Notes: generated by a model from the letters alone, not told the origin. A stretch of DNA of 9,937 bases from JALYSX01 sp036510515 (GCA_036510515.1 DATCDS010000140.1:1-9937), one strand, 5' to 3'; shown: positions 1 to 9,177, counted from the stretch's first letter. Translations and numbers: made by a program.

Positions 1-354
1 CCAAGCGGTGTAAACTGCGTCCATTTGAACCTCTCCGCGTCCTAGGGAGCCCTTAAACCGCGTTAGCGCTGCCGGATGGTTTCCGCAAATGTGGATTGCC
101 ATCCAAGGCGCAACGAGTCGCCTTGGCGGCGAGGACTCCGGCGCGCGCGCGAGGACGATCAGTTGCGCCGGGTCGGCCAGGTCTTTGAATTCGTGCGGCA
201 CGATCCACAGGGGAAGTATTGCGGCCGCGCCATCGGTCCACCCCGGCGGCGCTTTGAAGTGCACGGTCGGATATCCGCAGCTCGCGAGCAAGAGCGCGGC
301 TCCGACGGCGCATACGAGGCGTTTCACCATGGCGTCGAACGTTCGCTGCAGCAT
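1..354 (-). CDS. Partial lipoprotein of unknown function (C-terminus beyond left edge)
   Basis: The minus-strand frame is open from 354 to the window edge, giving 118 codons with no stop, so the C-terminal part is missing. Starting at the ATG at 354 the protein begins MLQRTFDAMVKRLVCAVG. A positively charged n-region (KR) and a hydrophobic run are followed by the lipobox LASC, with the lipidated Cys at residue 26 and Gly next. This predicts export and anchoring in a membrane by signal peptidase II processing. The ATG at 354 is preferred because GAGGA lies 7 nt upstream; the in-frame ATG at 330 (Cys at residue 18) has no visible ribosome binding site. The mature part has aromatic and proline-rich segments (PPGWTDG, LPLWIVPHEF, CGNHPA) but no motif I can assign. 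A second Cys in CGNHP could form a disulfide. It is divergent from the small membrane-protein gene at 412. I am confident it is a real lipoprotein; function unknown. Confidence 0.75.
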   Translation of the reverse strand, partial: MLQRTFDAMVKRLVCAVGAALLLASCGYPTVHFKAPPGWTDGAAAILPLWIVPHEFKDLADPAQLIVLARAPESSPPRRLVAPWMAIHICGNHPAALTRFKGSLGRGEVQMDAVYTAW

Positions 355-361
355 ATTCGAG

Positions 362-366
362 TCCTC
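362..366 (-). promoter_or_regulatory. Ribosome binding site GAGGA deciding the lipoprotein start at 354
   Basis: On the minus strand GAGGA is followed by 7 nt and then ATG at 354. This near-ideal spacing is the reason for choosing 354 over the internal ATG at 330. Confidence 0.55.
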
Positions 367-411
367 ATCTTCTCGAGAGGGCGAGCCTGACGGCCCGCGA
401 ACGGCGATGGT

Positions 412-735
412 ATGGGCATTTTCATGAATCGACTCGTTGCGTTTGTCGCCGTGGTAGCTTTCGCAGCCTGTCTTGCCGTGCGCCCCGCGTCGGCAGGCGC
501 GCAACTACCCGGCAGCGCCGCCGTATCGCCTGCTCCAGCAGCGTCGCCCAGTCCTGCGCCGCCAACGACACAGGCGGCGAGCCGCAAACATCGCTCCGCG
601 GCATTGTGGTACGTGCTGGGCGGAATCGGTTTGGCCGCCCTCGCAATGAACGCGTACAGCATCTATCAAGAGAAGCAGGTTCACATCTACCCGGTCGCAA
701 CGCATCGAGGCTTGAGCTTGCACTTCAAAATTTGA
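412..735 (+). CDS. Small secreted/membrane protein with signal peptide, Pro/Ala-rich linker and one TM segment
   Basis: A 107-residue product of unknown function. From the second ATG (424) it starts MNRLVAFVAVVAFAACLAV, a typical export signal, with a likely signal peptidase I site after PASA. The ATG at 412 adds only MGIF; neither start has a clear ribosome binding site, so 424 is equally possible. The mature protein continues with a linker of Ala, Pro, Ser and Thr (residues about 35-57), then basic residues (RKHR) and one hydrophobic helix, WYVLGGIGLAALAMNAYSIY (about 66-85). The tail is short and beta-prone, ending GLSLHFKI. The AFAAC stretch is a poor lipobox (Phe at -3), so I do not call it a lipoprotein. 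It is divergent from the lipoprotein gene on its left and 28 nt before the nuclease-like gene on its right. The domain pattern makes it a believable gene; role unknown. Confidence 0.65.
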   Translation: MGIFMNRLVAFVAVVAFAACLAVRPASAGAQLPGSAAVSPAPAASPSPAPPTTQAASRKHRSAALWYVLGGIGLAALAMNAYSIYQEKQVHIYPVATHRGLSLHFKI

Positions 736-863
736 CCGCATGAATAGGATTCGCAGATAGATCGTGCCCATCGTTCTTAGTCAACGCACGTGGCAGGGCG
801 ACCCTAAATACCTGGATCGCGAGGGCGTGATCTATCATTATCCGAGGCAGTACCGTTCTCGTA

Positions 864-1721
864 TTGCGGATTACGAGAAATTCATCTATTACCGGCGGCG
901 CCGCGCCGGAAGAGGCTTCGACTTATATCGGGCATGGCGTTCTGGGTGCGTCGTTCGACGATCCGTTCCGGGACGACCACTACTACGTGCCGATCGCCTG
1001 GTACGAGCGGTTCTTGCAGCCGGTTCCTTTGCGGGAAGCCTCCGGAGTATTCTTGGAAAACGAGAACGTGCAGAAGCCGCAGTTTCAAAGTGCGGCTCGG
1101 CCGATTCGAGAGACGGCGTATTTTCGAATCTTGATGCATGGCGGTATCTCGTCGAGTCGCGAGTTTTCGCCGCTTGTGACGACCGAAACCGCGGTGCTGG
1201 CGGACTATCGATCGCCCATTGCCGTTCCGGTGGACGTCTTTCGGCAGATTTATGAAATTCCCGAGGGCACCGGCTACGTTCCCAGCGGGAAGGCTTTGCC
1301 GAGCGTCTATGAATCCGCAGCGCTTCAAGAGCGAGCGCGTAAGGATCACAACCGGACGCTCGAACTCATCCGGCAGCGGGCCGAGAACCTTGGCGGCTCG
1401 ACCTGGTACAACAACAACGTCGACCTATATGCGCGCGTGGGCGAACGCCGGTTTTTGATCGAAGCCAAGAGTCTCAACGATCCGACGGCCGCCGTCGACC
1501 GGATGCGCTACGGCATGGGACAGCTTTTCGATTATCGCGTCCGCTATCGAAAGGAGTTAGATGGGGCCGAGCCGGTTCTTGCGTTCGGCACGATGCCTGA
1601 CCGGCGGTCGTCGTTCGTTTCGACGATCTTGCAGGAGAACGGCGTGGCGTTTGTTGCGAGAGACGGAGAAGCGATCGTCCCCCTCAACGAGCGCGCACGC
1701 GATCTGCCGTTTTGCGCTTGA
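864..1721 (+). CDS. Intact downstream frame: C-terminal PD-(D/E)XK restriction-endonuclease-like domain
   Basis: This is the 285-codon open part of the frameshifted gene. The TTG at 864 is only the first start-like codon in this frame and is probably not the true start, because the residues before about 894 are out of frame with the conserved N-terminus. The catalytic-type core is clear: Asp in NVDLYARVG (codon 1422), then the beta-strand FLIEAKSL with Glu (codon 1461) and Lys (1467) of the E-x-K motif, then a helix with Gln in GMGQLFDYR (codon 1521). An upstream helix (ARKDHNRTLELIRQRAE) precedes the core. This D...ExK...Q arrangement is typical of PD-(D/E)XK nucleases of the Mrr/restriction type, which cut DNA with a divalent metal. 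The target (modified or unmodified DNA) cannot be told from the sequence. If the upstream frame is genuinely broken, this domain alone might be expressed weakly or not at all. Confidence 0.6.
   Translation: MRITRNSSITGGAAPEEASTYIGHGVLGASFDDPFRDDHYYVPIAWYERFLQPVPLREASGVFLENENVQKPQFQSAARPIRETAYFRILMHGGISSSREFSPLVTTETAVLADYRSPIAVPVDVFRQIYEIPEGTGYVPSGKALPSVYESAALQERARKDHNRTLELIRQRAENLGGSTWYNNNVDLYARVGERRFLIEAKSLNDPTAAVDRMRYGMGQLFDYRVRYRKELDGAEPVLAFGTMPDRRSSFVSTILQENGVAFVARDGEAIVPLNERARDLPFCA
891..910 (+). other. Probable frameshift site in GC-rich near-palindrome
   Basis: The change of reading frame in the nuclease-like gene falls in a run of CGG/CGC/GCC repeats that can fold back on itself (ccggcg against cgccgg). 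One extra base, or two missing bases, here would explain the shift from the 764 frame to the 864 frame. Such runs are prone to slippage in vivo and to sequencing error. Confidence 0.55.
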
Positions 1722-1751
1722 GCTGCATGCCAGCACGCCCTGCAATGCGCC

Positions 1752-1794
1752 CATGGTTCGACTCTGCTCGCCTTCGCTCGCGACGCTCACCATG
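1752..1794. repeat. Intergenic inverted repeat (CATGGT ... ACCATG)
   Basis: A 6-bp inverted repeat (CATGGT at 1752-1757, ACCATG at 1789-1794) encloses a CTCGC/TTCGCTCGCGA-rich core. The wording resembles the 'TTCGACT...CTCGC...CATGAC' short dispersed repeats seen between genes in many metagenome-derived genomes (recollection, not a search). It lies just after the nuclease-like gene and before glyQS. It has no poly-T tail, so it is not a classic terminator. Confidence 0.4.
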
Positions 1795-1885
1795 ACACCC
1801 GCTATAGCCCAAATCTACCCGCGGCGCCGATTGCGGTCCTTCGGACCTCCCGCTCCACCATGACGTGTCCTGACGTTCGTGACAC
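1788..1885. repeat. Direct 'caccatgac' repeat and two small hairpins upstream of glyQS
   Basis: The 9-mer caccatgac occurs at 1788-1796 and again at 1856-1864, each time a few bases after 'gct'. Between them is a short perfect hairpin, GGTCC-ttc-GGACC (1835-1847). After the second copy comes GTGTC (1865-1869) paired with GACAC (1881-1885). No open frame with credible protein content covers 1722-1948, so this stretch is best read as non-coding, probably remnants of an intergenic repeat family plus the glyQS leader. No convincing -35/-10 pair is visible. Confidence 0.35.
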
Positions 1886-1948
1886 CGGGCGCGGGTGGAC
1901 ATACCCGCGGGCAGGGGCGGGGCAGCGGAGCGGAAACTATTGGCGGCG

Positions 1949-3295
<1,347 letters not shown>

Positions 3296-5952
3296 CGGCA
3301 AGTACGTCTACTTTTTCGAGGAGGGCAGCGCGAAGATGCGCGACCTTCTCGGCGGCAAGGGTGCCGGCCTAGCGGAGATGACCGCGGCCGGCCTGCCGGT
3401 TCCGCACGGATTTACGGTCACCACGCAAGCATGCAGAGAATTTTTTGCAGCCGGTGGCCGTTTCCCCAAAGGCCTGGACGAGCAGGTCTACTCCGCGATG
3501 CGCGTGCTCGAACGCCGCAGCAAGAAGCTGTTCGGCAACGCCGCCAACCCCCTCTTGGTTTCGGTGCGCAGCGGCGCGGCCGAATCGATGCCTGGCATGA
3601 TGGATACCATCCTCAACTTGGGACTCAACGATCTCACGGTCGAAGGGCTGGCAACGCTGACCGGCAACCCGCGCTTTGCGTGGGACGCCTATCGCCGGTT
3701 CATCGCGATGTTCTCCACGGTCGTGCTGGAAATCGACCAGCGCCGCTTCGAAGAACCGATCGAACGGCGCAAACGCGAACTGGGCGTGCACGACGATCCC
3801 GAACTCGACGAATCTTCATGGCGCTCGCTGGTTGCCGAATTCAAAGAAATCGTGCGCGAGACCGGCGGGCGGGAGTTCCCGCAGGGCGTCGACGAGCAGC
3901 TACGTCTGGCGATCCACGCGGTCTTCGAATCTTGGAACTCCAAGCGCGCGATCGACTATCGTCGCTTCAATAAGATCTCCGCGGACGGCGGAACGGCGGT
4001 CAGCGTCGTAGCGATGGTCTTTGGCAACATGGGCGACGATTCGGGTACGGGCGTAGCTTTTACGCGCGATCCCAACACCGGTCAGCACCTTCTCTTTGGT
4101 GAATATCTTCGAAACGCTCAGGGCGAAGACGTGGTCGCCGGCATACGCACGCCCGAACGCATCGTCGATCTCGAACGGTCGCAGCCGAGCGTCTACAAGC
4201 AGTTCGTCGAGATCGCGGACAAGTTGGAACGCCACTATCGCGATATGCAGGATATGGAGTTTACCGTCGAACGCGGCACGCTTTACATGCTCCAGACGCG
4301 TAGCGCCAAACGCAGCGCGGAGGCCGCCGTGCGCATCGCGTTGGATATGGTCGACGAAGATCTCATCGATAAGACCGAAGCCTTACGTCGCGTCGACGCC
4401 GCGTCGCTGGACCAGCTCTTCCATGCGCGTATCGATCCGTCGCAGTCGTACCAAGCTGTAGCCACCGGCCTCAACGCCTCTCCCGGTGCGGCCAGCGGAC
4501 AGATCGTCTTCGATGCCGACACCGCGCAGGCGTGGGGCGAAGACGGCAAGGATGTGATCTTGGTTCGCGTCGAGACCGCGCCCGACGACGTACACGGTAT
4601 GATTGCCGCGCGCGGCATCCTCACGCAAAAAGGCGGCGCAACGTCGCACGCGGCCGTCGTCGCTCGCGGCATGGGCAAACCGTGCGTGGCGGGATGCGAC
4701 GGGATCCGCGTCGACCGGCACGGGCGAACGCTGACCGTGGGGACGACGACGTTGCACGAAGGCGACTCGATCACGATCGACGGCACGACCGGCGACGTCA
4801 TCCTCGAAGCGCTGACGCTGATCGACCCGCCCAGCGTGCTGCCGGAGTGGCTCGCGCGCTTTCTGTCGTGGGCCGACGGCGCGTCGCGCATGCACGTGTG
4901 GGCCAACGCGGATACGCCGCAGGACGCGCGCAAGGCGCGCGAGTTGGGTGCCGTTGGGATCGGCCTGTGCCGCACCGAGCACATGTTCATGCAGCAGGAC
5001 CGCTTGCCGGTCGTGCAAGCGATGATCCTGGCCGATACCACGGGCGAACGCGAAGCGGCGCTCGCGCAGCTCTTACCGTTCCAACGCGAGGATTTCGCGG
5101 GCATCCTCGAAGCGATGGCCGGCCACCCGGTCACGATCCGTTTATTGGATCCGCCCCTGCACGAGTTTTTGCCGTCGCTGGAAACGCTGCTGGTCGAAAC
5201 GACCGAACTGCAGATGACCGTCGGGGCCGAATCGGCGCAGCGCGTGGAGAAAGAACGGTTGCTGCGCCGCGTCCAATCGCTGCACGAACAAAACCCGATG
5301 CTCGGCCTGCGCGTCTGCCGTTTGGGCATCGTCTATCCGGAAATCTACGCGATGCAGGTACGCGCGATCTTTGAAGCCGCCTGCGATCTGAAAGCGCGCG
5401 GCGTCGACGCGAGACCGGACGTGATGATCCCGGGCGTCGGCACGCCCGAAGAGATGGAATTCACCGCGGCGGCCGTTCGCGAAACCGCCGATGCGGTGAT
5501 GGCCCAACGCGGCGTGACGCTGACCTACAAGGTCGGCACGATGATCGAACTGCCGCGCGCGTGCGTCGTCGCCGACGAGCTCGCGCGCACCGCGCAGTTC
5601 TTCTCGTTCGGCACCAACGACCTTACGCAGACGACCTACGGATACAGCCGCGACGATGCCGAAGGGTCGTTCATTCCCGTCTACTTGGAGAAGAAGATCC
5701 TCAAGGACGACCCGTTCCAGGTATTGGACCGACGGGGTGTCGGCTCCCTGATGCGGATGGCCGTCGAGCTTGGCCGGTCCGTCTCCAGCGATCTGAAAAT
5801 CGGCATCTGTGGCGAACACGGCGGCGAGCCATCCAGCATCGCGTTCTGCGACTCGCTTGGCCTGAACTACGTCTCGTGCTCGCCGTATCGCGTTCCCATC
5901 GCCAGACTTGCCGCAGCGCAAGCGGCAATGCGAGGTGCGGCAATCTAGCGGG

Positions 5953-6690
5953 TTAAGGCATCCACCCCGCGGTCGGCCAGACCGATGGGTCCACGACGCG
6001 GTCGGTATGCGCTTGTGAAAGATCGACTAGTTCCCAGGATGCGTCGAACTTGACGAAGGTGGCGACCGTGGGGCTTCGCGCTGGCCCCAAAACGACGCTG
6101 TGCGATCGCAGGAACGGATTGTCGGCCCAATCGGCATCCGCGCTTGGCTGCCATTCGAAGGCCGCGCGGAACGTCGGGAGCCGTCGCGCTTCGAACTGTC
6201 GGGTCTCGAGCCGGACGGGCTCGCTCCAGGTGACGCGCTGCGGGACCATCGTGGAGTAGCAGAGATACGGTTCGTGTTCGGGGTTGTTGCCGAATTGATC
6301 GTCGTCGAAATAGTAATCGAAGCCGTCCGGCGTGACGTGGTAGAGATATCCGTCGGGAACCTGCCGCCGTTGCACCAGCCCCGCGCGCTCCAGCACGTTG
6401 AGCAGTTCGAAGGTGACGCGCGCGTCGGGTTTGCGGAGCTCGCTGGTGAGGACTTTGCCGGTCCACAGGGGCGGCAGATACCACCACGTTTCATCCAGCT
6501 CGACGCCGTAGCCGCGGACGTAGGAGCCGTCGATCGGAACCGGATTCCAACCCAGCGGGACGCAACGATGATATGCCGAGGGTAACTGCGCGCGCAGTTC
6601 GCGCAGAATCGTCCCGCGATCGGTCGGCGAGCACGAAACGAGCGCGCCTGCCAGCGCGAACGCGATCGCGGCTAGCGCTTTGGTTTGCGT
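5953..6690 (-). CDS. Lipoprotein of unknown function with apparent ACG start
   Basis: The minus-strand frame is open from 6699 to the TAA at 5953-5955, but the first ATG/GTG/TTG is a GTG at 6396, deep inside a well-conserved-looking protein. Reading from ACG at 6690 gives (M)QTKALAAIAFALAGALVSC, a textbook lipoprotein signal with Lys4, a hydrophobic core and lipobox LVSC (Cys20). AAGGA sits 6 nt before the ACG. The full protein is then 245 residues. Residues 81-128 (LTSELRKPDARVTFELLNVL, then ERAGLVQRR...YLYHVTPDGFDYYF) look like a small winged-helix-type fold, although the protein is predicted to be outside the cytoplasm. The C-terminal half is rich in Trp, Phe and Pro with no motif I recognise. 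It overlaps the end of the M1 peptidase gene by 19 nt, so it is last in that operon. Alternatives are a mutated ATG or a sequence error. Real gene: very likely; the exact start is an inference. Confidence 0.75.
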   Translation of the reverse strand, partial: TQTKALAAIAFALAGALVSCSPTDRGTILRELRAQLPSAYHRCVPLGWNPVPIDGSYVRGYGVELDETWWYLPPLWTGKVLTSELRKPDARVTFELLNVLERAGLVQRRQVPDGYLYHVTPDGFDYYFDDDQFGNNPEHEPYLCYSTMVPQRVTWSEPVRLETRQFEARRLPTFRAAFEWQPSADADWADNPFLRSHSVVLGPARSPTVATFVKFDASWELVDLSQAHTDRVVDPSVWPTAGWMP

Positions 6691-9167
6691 TGTGCGTCCT
6701 TAATGTCGGCGACGGCATCCCAGGCGGCACTTTGCACGCTATCTTCCGTGTCGTCGCGCTGGATCGATTGCAACGCCGGAATCGCGGAGGCTTGCCCGAG
6801 TTTGCCCAACGCGCGGACGGCGGCCGAACGCGCGCGGTAGTACGGATCGTTCTGCGCGATGCGCAGCAGCAGCGACTGCACGCTGGCCGGATGCCCGTGC
6901 GCGAGGGCGCCCAGCGCCGCGATGGCGACCGGACGAACGCTTTCATCGGCCCCGTACGCCGCGAACGGGCGGATCGCCGCAATCGCGGCTGCGTCGTCGT
7001 AGGCTTGCAAGCCGGAGATCGCGCCGCGGATAATCGGTTCGCGGAATGCGTGACGCTTGAGCCCGGCGAGCAGCGTGGGATAGAGGCCCGGCGCCTTGGT
7101 CGCGCCCAGCCCGGCGTACGCCGCGCCCGCCACCAAGGCGTTGCGCACCGTCGTCATCGTCTTGAGGTCGGCGCGCAGCATCGCATCGTCGGGATGCGCC
7201 AGCTCGCCCACGGCGTTGGCGGCGGCGATCTTCACGCGGATGTCGCCGTCGAAGAGCCCCGAGTCGATCGTGCCGGCGTCGTCGAGCGACGCGGCCGCGT
7301 CGAGCGCGTCGGCCCGCACGCCGTAAAACGGATCGTGAATGACGGCGTCGCGCACGAACTGGCGCGCCAGCCCCCGATCGTTGCCGGTCGCGTTGCCCAA
7401 CTGGGCGATGGCCCAGAGGCGATCGCTTACGTAGGGCGCGTGCAGGGTCTGATACCCTAACTCTTGGACGCTCTTGACGTAGTCGAGTTGGCGGATGACG
7501 TTGTTGTTGGGATCGAACAGGACCATCTGCGGCTGCGAGGCGACGTTGGGGATCGTTACGCTCTGGCGCGTCCGGTCGTCGACGAATCGGAAGTCGCGAC
7601 CGGCCCCGCCGACGTAGACCGAGACGACGATCGGCATTCGGAACGGCGGCCCATCGTGCGTGAGCTGTTTGATGTCGAGCGTCAGCGTCTTGGCCGTGGC
7701 GTTATAGGACTGCTTGACGAAATAGTGTGGATAGGCCGGACGGAAGAACCACTCGTGCTGGAACCAGTCCAGGTTTTCACCCAGCGACGCGTCGATGGCG
7801 GCGAAGAACTGTCCGGTGCTCGCGTTCTTGCCTTCGTAGGCGCTCAGATAATCGTGCAGCGCCTTGAAGAAGCGCGCGTCGCCCTCCATATAGCGCAACA
7901 TATGGAGTACTTGCCCGGGGCGCTGATAGCCGCTGTCGTCGAACGAATCCATCGGCGAGTTGTAGACGTAGTCGACGATCGGACGCCAATAGCGTTTGGT
8001 TTCGCCGAAATAACCCTGCTGAGCGTGATAGCGCTCGTATTGGAATTCGGCGTCGCCGTAGAAATGCTGGGACCAGAGCTCCTGAAAATAGGTCGCGTAG
8101 CCTTCGTTGATCCAGACGTTGGACCAATCGCTCATCGTGACGTCGTCGCCCCACCATTGGTGAGCGAGTTCGTGCGAGACCAAACCGTTGCACGAGTTTA
8201 CCGCATCGTAGCTGGGCGGATGGATCGCCAGCTCGGTTTGGGTCGTAGCCGACGCGTTCTCCATGCCGCCGGCGGTAAAGCGCTCGACGGTCGTTTGATC
8301 GTACTTGGGCCAAGGATACGTGATGCCGATCGTCTTTTGGAAGAAGGCGACGATATCGTGCGTGTTGCCGAAACACAGCGTCGCCCATTTTGCGTCCGCG
8401 TGCGAGGTCAGATAGTCGACGGGAATCTGCGTGCCGTTGGGACGTAGCGTGACCGTGTGAAAGTGCGCGTACGGACCGGCGCTAAAGGCGACCAGGTAGG
8501 TGGAAATCGGTTTGGCCATCACCCAATCCCACGTGGTCGTGCCGTCGGCGTTGGCGCTGTGGGCTTTGAGAGCGCCGTTGGCGGTGACTTCCCATCCGTT
8601 GGGAACCGTGATGGCCTGTTCGACGGGCGTCTTTTCGTTGGGCTCGTCCCAAGTTGGAAACCAGCGGCGGTTATCGATGGCTTCGCCTTGCGACCAAATC
8701 TCGGGTTGCATCTTGGGATAGTAGTTGTCGGGGCGGATGAAGTAGATGCCGCGCGTGGGCGTGGCCGTATAGGTCGCCTCGATCGTCAGCGCGTCGTTGA
8801 CGTTGGCAGGCTGGGCGAGCGACACGTACAGGTGCGACGAATCGGCGCGATATTGAACCGGCTGGCCGTTGACCGTGACCGCCGAATACACGATTCCGAC
8901 GCTATCGAACGGAACGACGGTCAGGCCATCGGCCTTGGGGCGAATCGTGACGGTCTCGTGGCCGTAGACGATCCCTTTTCCGAAGTCGAAGCGCAGGTCG
9001 AGCCGGGTGTTGTCGAACCGATAGGGCGAGATCGCCGTTTTCCGGTAGACCGCGCCGCCGCGGCCATACGGCCGCGGGTGAAACTTGGGCCCCGGGGCGG
9101 CGACGGCGGTGCCGGCATATGCCGCCGCCAAGACGATCCAGGCGCAGACGCGCACAGCGTACTTCAT
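6672..9167 (-). CDS. Secreted M1-family zinc aminopeptidase with C-terminal HEAT-like repeats
   Basis: Predicted to remove N-terminal residues from peptides outside the cytoplasm. The 831-residue protein starts MKYAVRVCAWIVLAAAYAG, a signal peptide with likely cleavage after AVA near residue 24. The beta-sandwich N-terminal domain (about 40-225) is followed by the substrate-binding GGMEN motif (300-304, the family's GAMEN). The zinc site is HELAH (332-336, His332, Glu333, His336), with the third ligand Glu355 in NEGYATYF exactly 18 residues later. All catalytic residues are intact. From about residue 580 to the end there are repeated alpha-helical pairs (for example IRVKIAAANAVGELAH, VRPVAIAALGALAHG, YRARSAAVRALGKLGQ), which look like HEAT repeats and replace the usual M1 C-terminal domain. 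The gene starts 10 nt after the stop of the HD-protein gene and overlaps the downstream lipoprotein by 19 nt, so the three form an operon. No clear ribosome binding site precedes the ATG. Confidence 0.93.
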   Translation of the reverse strand: MKYAVRVCAWIVLAAAYAGTAVAAPGPKFHPRPYGRGGAVYRKTAISPYRFDNTRLDLRFDFGKGIVYGHETVTIRPKADGLTVVPFDSVGIVYSAVTVNGQPVQYRADSSHLYVSLAQPANVNDALTIEATYTATPTRGIYFIRPDNYYPKMQPEIWSQGEAIDNRRWFPTWDEPNEKTPVEQAITVPNGWEVTANGALKAHSANADGTTTWDWVMAKPISTYLVAFSAGPYAHFHTVTLRPNGTQIPVDYLTSHADAKWATLCFGNTHDIVAFFQKTIGITYPWPKYDQTTVERFTAGGMENASATTQTELAIHPPSYDAVNSCNGLVSHELAHQWWGDDVTMSDWSNVWINEGYATYFQELWSQHFYGDAEFQYERYHAQQGYFGETKRYWRPIVDYVYNSPMDSFDDSGYQRPGQVLHMLRYMEGDARFFKALHDYLSAYEGKNASTGQFFAAIDASLGENLDWFQHEWFFRPAYPHYFVKQSYNATAKTLTLDIKQLTHDGPPFRMPIVVSVYVGGAGRDFRFVDDRTRQSVTIPNVASQPQMVLFDPNNNVIRQLDYVKSVQELGYQTLHAPYVSDRLWAIAQLGNATGNDRGLARQFVRDAVIHDPFYGVRADALDAAASLDDAGTIDSGLFDGDIRVKIAAANAVGELAHPDDAMLRADLKTMTTVRNALVAGAAYAGLGATKAPGLYPTLLAGLKRHAFREPIIRGAISGLQAYDDAAAIAAIRPFAAYGADESVRPVAIAALGALAHGHPASVQSLLLRIAQNDPYYRARSAAVRALGKLGQASAIPALQSIQRDDTEDSVQSAAWDAVADIKDAQRKPKR
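6697..6701 (-). promoter_or_regulatory. Ribosome binding site AAGGA before the ACG start
   Basis: On the minus strand AAGGA is followed by CGCACA and then ACG at 6690-6688. The site lies inside the last codons of the M1 peptidase gene. Its spacing is what makes the ACG a credible initiation codon. Confidence 0.5.
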
Positions 9168-9177
9168 GGCGGGAAAG

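Larger units (their letters stand above)
764..1721 (+). pseudogene. Frameshifted PD-(D/E)XK nuclease-like gene (full extent)
   Basis: Two plus-strand frames together make one protein of about 318 residues. The first starts at GTG 764 (an in-frame TAG at 758 excludes an earlier start) and gives a good N-terminus: QRTWQGDPKYLDREG, then IYHYPRQYRSRI and KFIYYR. After about 893 this frame becomes Arg-rich nonsense and stops at 1255. The sensible sequence continues in the next frame (+1) as EEASTYIGHGVLGASFDDP. The pattern 'YHYP-x2-Y ... KFIYYR ... YIGxGVLG' resembles N-terminal domains, probably PUA-like, found in front of nuclease domains in restriction-type proteins. The PUA assignment is inference from memory. 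The C-terminal half carries nuclease motifs (see the entry at 864). The break may be a real mutation, a sequencing or assembly error in a GC-rich hairpin, or less likely programmed frameshifting. No methyltransferase or other defence gene is adjacent in the window. Confidence 0.7.

Noticed and set aside
412..735. Lipoprotein call for the small membrane protein
   Set aside because: The Cys in AFAAC has Phe at -3, and a better signal peptidase I site (PASA) follows; a membrane helix is also present downstream.
740..760. ATG 740 as start of the nuclease-like gene
   Set aside because: In frame with 764 but hits TAG at 758 after six codons.
4283..5329. Long minus-strand open frame (348 codons) opposite ppdK
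   Set aside because: Ser/Arg/Cys-rich low-quality composition and fully antisense to an unmistakable ppdK; a GC-rich shadow frame.
5948..5984. Rho-independent terminator between ppdK and the lipoprotein
   Set aside because: Stems are only 5 bp with no T-run on either strand.
5953..6396. GTG 6396 as start of the terminal lipoprotein
   Set aside because: It would begin in the middle of a continuous conserved-looking sequence and lose the signal peptide; the frame remains open to 6699 with a lipobox and a well-placed AAGGA.
6304..6450. MarR-type transcription factor
   Set aside because: The resemblance is limited to one short segment, and the protein carries an export signal with a lipobox.
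7464..8447. Plus-strand open frame (327 codons) opposite the M1 peptidase
   Set aside because: Val/Arg/Asp-rich antisense shadow of the peptidase catalytic domain; no motif of its own.
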